DNA from: Methylotenera sp.
GTDB taxonomy: Bacteria; Pseudomonadota; Gammaproteobacteria; Burkholderiales; Methylophilaceae
Direction: 5' to 3'
Length of the DNA: 6,652 nt
Assembly: GCA_005791685.1 (NCBI GenBank)
Contig: SXVG01000018.1
Span: 1-6,652, forward strand
Shown: positions 5,061 through 6,652 of the stretch, one piece after another
How positions within the stretch are numbered: the first letter of the stretch is position 1
Layout of the letters: each line of letters begins with the position of its first letter
Made by a program: the position numbers and the translations under genes
Notes under the pieces: generated by a model
Database searches by the model: none
The model's input: the letters and a program-made list of their open reading frames with translations, nothing else
Told to the model about the DNA's origin: nothing

Positions 5061-6207
5061 GATCCCACGTTTAGCTGATGAGACTTTGCGCCGTTTAGCC
5101 AAGGGCTTTCCGATTGTTGCCTTAACCGGGCCACGGCAATCTGGAAAAACCACGCTGGCGAGGGCGGTTTTTTCTGATAAGTCTTATGTTTCTTTAGAAA
5201 ATCCAGAAGAGCGAGAATTTGCCGAGCGCGACCCTCAGCGGTTTTTGCTACGATTCAATGATGGCGCTATTTTGGACGAAGTGCAACGTTGTCCTGCATT
5301 GCTGTCATGGTTGCAGGGCTTGGTGGATGAGCGTGGCCGCATGGGGGATTTCATTCTAACCGGATCAGCTCAGTTTGATTTGATATCCGGTATGACGCAA
5401 TCATTGGCGGGGCGCGTGGGGCGTATCGAATTGTTGCCTCTTTCTGCGAGCGAGCTTGCGAGGGTGGATAAACTGCCCCACTCGCTGGATAAGATGCTGT
5501 TGTGTGGTGGCTATCCCGCCCTGTTCGACCGAGCCATCAGTTCGGATGATTGGTTTCCAAATTATGTGGCAACCTATCTGGAACGGGATGTTAGACAATT
5601 GATTGCAATTCGTGATTTAAGCCAGTTTCAGCGCTTTGTGAAAATGTGTGCCGCACGATCCGGACAGATGCTCAACTTGGCTGCGCTGGGGGCGGATTGT
5701 GGCATTTCGGCAGTGACTGCACGTGAATGGCTATCAGTGCTGGAGGCCAGTTATTTGGTAATGCGTCTGCCGCCTTATCATCGCAATTTTGGCAAACGAT
5801 TGGTGAAAACGCCCAAGTTGTATTTTTTGGATGTCGGGTTGATGGCTTGGTTGTTGGGTATTCGTGACGCCACCGCTATAGAAACGCATGCCTCACGGGG
5901 CGCTTTGTTTGAAACCTTTGTGGTCAGCGAGTTGGTAAAGCAGCGATTCAACATGGGTCGCCCTGCAGACCTTTATTTCTGGCGCGACAATGTCGGGCAT
6001 GAGGTTGATGTACTTTATGAGACGCCTATGGGGCTACAGGCCATGGAGATAAAGTCGGGCCACACCTTTGCTTCTGACTGGCCGACTGCAGTACGCAAAT
6101 GGCAAAGCTTGGCAGGGAATGAATCCTTGCGCCCCATCATTATTTATGGGGGCGAAGGCGATTATGAGCGCGAATCCTGCCACGTGTTGGGATGGCGTGA
6201 GCTGTGA
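5059..6207 (+). CDS. Stand-alone AAA_14 / DUF4143 ATPase with PD-(D/E)XK-like C-terminal domain
   Basis: A 382-residue protein of the widespread AAA_14-DUF4143 family, whose cell role is poorly known. The N-terminal ATPase has Walker A GPRQSGKTT at 24-32, Walker B GAILDEVQ with D73/E74, a sensor-like ILTGSAQF at 99-106, and GRVGRIEL after it. A middle part (about 195-245) carries a winged-helix-like segment with LAALGADCGISAVTAREWLSVL pattern. The C-terminal part keeps the residues of a PD-(D/E)XK nuclease-like fold: E285 in ALFETFV, D317 in GHEVDVLYE, and E330-x-K332 in AMEIKSG. Length is normal for the family and nothing is broken. The start MIPRL is typical, although the ribosome site is only a weak GGA. 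It is divergent from the receptor gene and converges on tilS with a 44-bp gap; both neighbours are unrelated, so it is probably an independent, mobile-style gene. Whether it cuts DNA is unknown. Confidence 0.9.
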   Translation: MIPRLADETLRRLAKGFPIVALTGPRQSGKTTLARAVFSDKSYVSLENPEEREFAERDPQRFLLRFNDGAILDEVQRCPALLSWLQGLVDERGRMGDFILTGSAQFDLISGMTQSLAGRVGRIELLPLSASELARVDKLPHSLDKMLLCGGYPALFDRAISSDDWFPNYVATYLERDVRQLIAIRDLSQFQRFVKMCAARSGQMLNLAALGADCGISAVTAREWLSVLEASYLVMRLPPYHRNFGKRLVKTPKLYFLDVGLMAWLLGIRDATAIETHASRGALFETFVVSELVKQRFNMGRPADLYFWRDNVGHEVDVLYETPMGLQAMEIKSGHTFASDWPTAVRKWQSLAGNESLRPIIIYGGEGDYERESCHVLGWREL

Positions 6208-6251
6208 TTGCTGCGAAACGGTTGGGCGTATCGGTGCTTATCGGCATTCGG

Positions 6252-6652
6252 TTAAGGCTGCCAAACGATATTCAAACCGTCTTCGTACGATGCTGCTTGC
6301 AATTCGTGGCTGATGCCTATGCCGGGCACAAAAGCCAGGCTGTCTTGCCAATAGACCAAGGGTAAATTCTCGCGTTGCCAAGGCGGCATGTTAGCCTCTT
6401 GCAATAGGTGCTTGAGGGTGCGCGTGGGCCGAAGCGCGTTCGGTTTAAAGTTTTCCCCGCCATTGCGCTGACTGATGCGCAAACGCGTCATGCCCAATTT
6501 AAGCGCTAAGCCCGCGCCACGCACTTGGCTAAATAACAGTTGACCGCCATTAGGCAAGGCCAACTGCGGCTCACCGTTCCACACCAAATCAAAACTAGTC
6601 GTCACTTGTGGCTTAACCATATAAGCGCGCTGCTGATAGCGCTTCAGCTTGA
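6252..6652 (-). CDS. tilS: tRNA(Ile)-lysidine synthase TilS, C-terminal part (cut by window edge)
   Basis: TilS attaches lysine to C34 of the tRNA(Ile) with a CAU anticodon, which makes it read AUA; the enzyme is essential in most bacteria. The window holds only the last 133 or so residues. They include the TilS C-terminal substrate-binding domain: RISQRNGGENFKPNALRPTR, then LKHLLQEANMPPWQRENLP and LVYWQDSLAFVPGIGI, matching the family pattern RxGGERFxP...RxLKxLFQExxVPPWxRxxLPLLY. The reading frame stays open to the window edge (codons for KLKRYQQRAYMVKP), so the internal ATG at 6620 is not the start. The N-terminal PP-loop ATPase lies beyond the right edge. It ends with WQP and a TAA, 44 bp from the convergent ATPase gene; I see no clear terminator between them. 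Confidence 0.92.
   Translation of the reverse strand, partial: KLKRYQQRAYMVKPQVTTSFDLVWNGEPQLALPNGGQLLFSQVRGAGLALKLGMTRLRISQRNGGENFKPNALRPTRTLKHLLQEANMPPWQRENLPLVYWQDSLAFVPGIGISHELQAASYEDGLNIVWQP

Noticed and set aside
5401..5598. Minus-strand open frame inside the ATPase gene
   Set aside because: Antisense to conserved ATPase sequence, no family features.
6208..6251. Terminator between the convergent ATPase and tilS genes
   Set aside because: The gap contains direct TATCGG repeats but no hairpin followed by a T-run.

Overview
The window looks like part of a Gram-negative chromosome of moderate GC content, most likely a betaproteobacterium. The purT and tilS sequences, a TonB-dependent outer-membrane receptor and a sigma54 activator all fit this. 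A Methylophilaceae-like host is my best guess from the overall feel of the proteins, but nothing here proves it.

Layout from left to right: the 5' end of purT (minus strand, runs off the left edge) with its own promoter; about 345 bp of intergenic DNA full of short dispersed repeats, including a perfect 26-bp inverted repeat; an NtrC-family response regulator (minus, 555-1967) that starts at TTG; a 12-bp-stem terminator; a large TonB-dependent receptor (minus, 2050-4530); a 528-bp control and repeat region; a stand-alone AAA/DUF4143 ATPase with a PD-(D/E)XK-like C-terminus (plus, 5059-6207); and the C-terminal part of tilS (minus, runs off the right edge). The two edge genes are housekeeping genes, and the material between them looks like accessory DNA bordered by repeats.

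The most notable find is the control region of the receptor gene. Reading towards the gene on the minus strand, it holds two perfect dyads (TGGTTGT-N2-ACAACCA) exactly 21 bp apart plus a weaker third, then a perfect IHF consensus, then a good -24/-12 (sigma54) promoter, a short leader and a Shine-Dalgarno sequence. This is the textbook layout of an enhancer-dependent promoter. The gene immediately downstream of the receptor encodes an enhancer-binding protein with an intact GAFTGA loop. The simplest reading is a two-component, sigma54-controlled outer-membrane uptake module whose histidine kinase lies elsewhere. Its substrate cannot be told from sequence alone. TonB receptors are more usually controlled by Fur, riboswitches or ECF sigma factors, so this wiring deserves attention.

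The ATPase gene has its own separate control signal: a perfect 12-bp inverted repeat whose second arm covers the weak ribosome site and the first two bases of the start codon.
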